Shown in pieces: positions 63,466-64,000 of a stretch of 64,000 bases of DNA (its first letter is position 1; each line of letters starts with the position of its first letter). Position numbers and translations under genes: made by a program. The DNA is taken from positions 864,933-928,932 of the forward strand of contig NZ_FOIS01000002.1 in NCBI RefSeq assembly GCF_900110455.1. Reading direction: 5' to 3'. Below the pieces are notes generated by a model that saw nothing but the letters and a program-made list of their open reading frames with translations, did no database searches and was not told where the DNA came from. Source of the DNA: Natrinema salifodinae. Lineage in GTDB: Archaea; Halobacteriota; Halobacteria; Halobacteriales; Natrialbaceae.

Positions 63466-64000
63466 CTGCCAGCCTCTGTTCTGGGAACTCACTCACCACT
63501 GAGACGTGAGCCATGCGTGTTCCCGCCGGAATGGACTCATCGACCCTGCTCATCGCGACACCGTCGCCAGGCCCATCGCGCCGATACTCCCCCAGCCCGA
63601 CCCGAGAATACCGCATCCCGCCTGGCAGACAGTCCGAGCTGGCTCCCGCTCGCTTCGGTTCACTCTAGCACAGGTTCGAAATACACGTTAAATCGAACTG
63701 CCTTCGTTTCGATCGGCCTGTACAGCACCGACTCCGATCACTAGGTTGGGTGTTCGTTGTTGTATTCCCGGTTGAAATAATCGGCCCGGACACGTTAGCT
63801 ACTCAAACGAGGCATCTCGTCCCGTTGGGCTGTCACGTAGTTTGGTTTCGCCTGGTTTCAAAAGCGTCCCAATATCGTGATACGAAACCGTCACAATCAG
63901 ATTGATGTTTCCATTTCGCTCAGAATCCGGTCTCTCGTTAGCGGATACGCAAAAAACCCCTCACGGCCATCGGAGCGGTGGCTGGCGAGGGGGAATGGAT
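63466..64000. other. Right-end intergenic region, 535 bp
   Basis: No gene recognised to the end of the window; frames are short and lack family character. The last 60 bases (AAAAAACCCC) may be the edge of a regulatory or terminator region for a gene beyond the window. Confidence 0.35.

Overview
This 64 kb window is a high-GC chromosomal segment from a haloarchaeon. The proteins are strongly acidic, many genes look leaderless with TATA boxes about 25 to 30 bases upstream of the start, and the gene set is haloarchaeal: an archaeal LonB with two membrane spans, a third-type thermosome subunit, NadM, Pus10, TrmY, RPA with its RPAP partner, MptD, Azf-type glucose-6-phosphate dehydrogenase and many haloarchaea-only DUF families. 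A member of the Natrialba/Haloterrigena side of the class is plausible, but that is inference.

Layout. 1-6 kb: end of an aldehyde dehydrogenase, a two-gene HTH plus TumE-like pair, tRNA-Pro, trmY, small membrane and zinc-finger genes, and a Tat-exported lipoprotein HtrA protease. 6-16.8 kb: pus10, rnhB, a TRIC channel, a LonB/CPBP-protease/membrane-protein operon, nadM, a SAM hydroxide adenosyltransferase, a HalOD1 gene broken by one amber codon, and a thermosome subunit. 16.9-30 kb: amidohydrolase, GntP permease convergent with glycerate kinase, a glycosyltransferase and methyltransferase, regulators, a large radical SAM protein, Hsp20 with a small upstream ORF, and an amino-acid-oxidase-like enzyme. 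30-37.5 kb: manC, a DapA-family aldolase, the rpa-rpap pair preceded by a leaderless 10-codon minicistron, and an mhqO/mhqD-like pair.

37.7-40.9 kb is an AT-rich island next to tRNA-His. Exact and degenerate copies of the tRNA 3' end flank it. It carries a two-gene operon of unknown family (362-residue soluble protein plus four-span membrane protein, overlapping stop/start), a phiH1-repressor-like winged helix gene and a truncated ORF. No integrase is visible. This two-gene unit is the best candidate here for an undescribed system, possibly anti-viral. To its right are a cold-shock gene, a SAM methyltransferase and a solitary DNA methyltransferase.

41-64 kb: mostly housekeeping and conserved hypothetical genes (YjdF-like membrane protein, aldo/keto reductases, a twice-frameshifted YqcI/YcgG gene, PsiE-like protein, tRNA-Phe, tRNA-Val, DUF192 protein, ABC exporter, creatininase-type amidase, MptD, Azf, M29 aminopeptidase, queuosine-precursor-type transporter, second CspA, PadR regulator).

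The most unexpected structural signal is a family of short inserts built from hairpins whose stems differ but whose loops look alike (TCGC...GCTC). They occur beside tRNA-Val and tRNA-Phe, inside a decayed tRNA-Phe copy, and as an in-frame 54-bp insertion in the ABC exporter gene; a similar insertion lies in the radical SAM gene. Three tRNA genes (His, Phe, Val) each have partial copies of their own 3' end close by.
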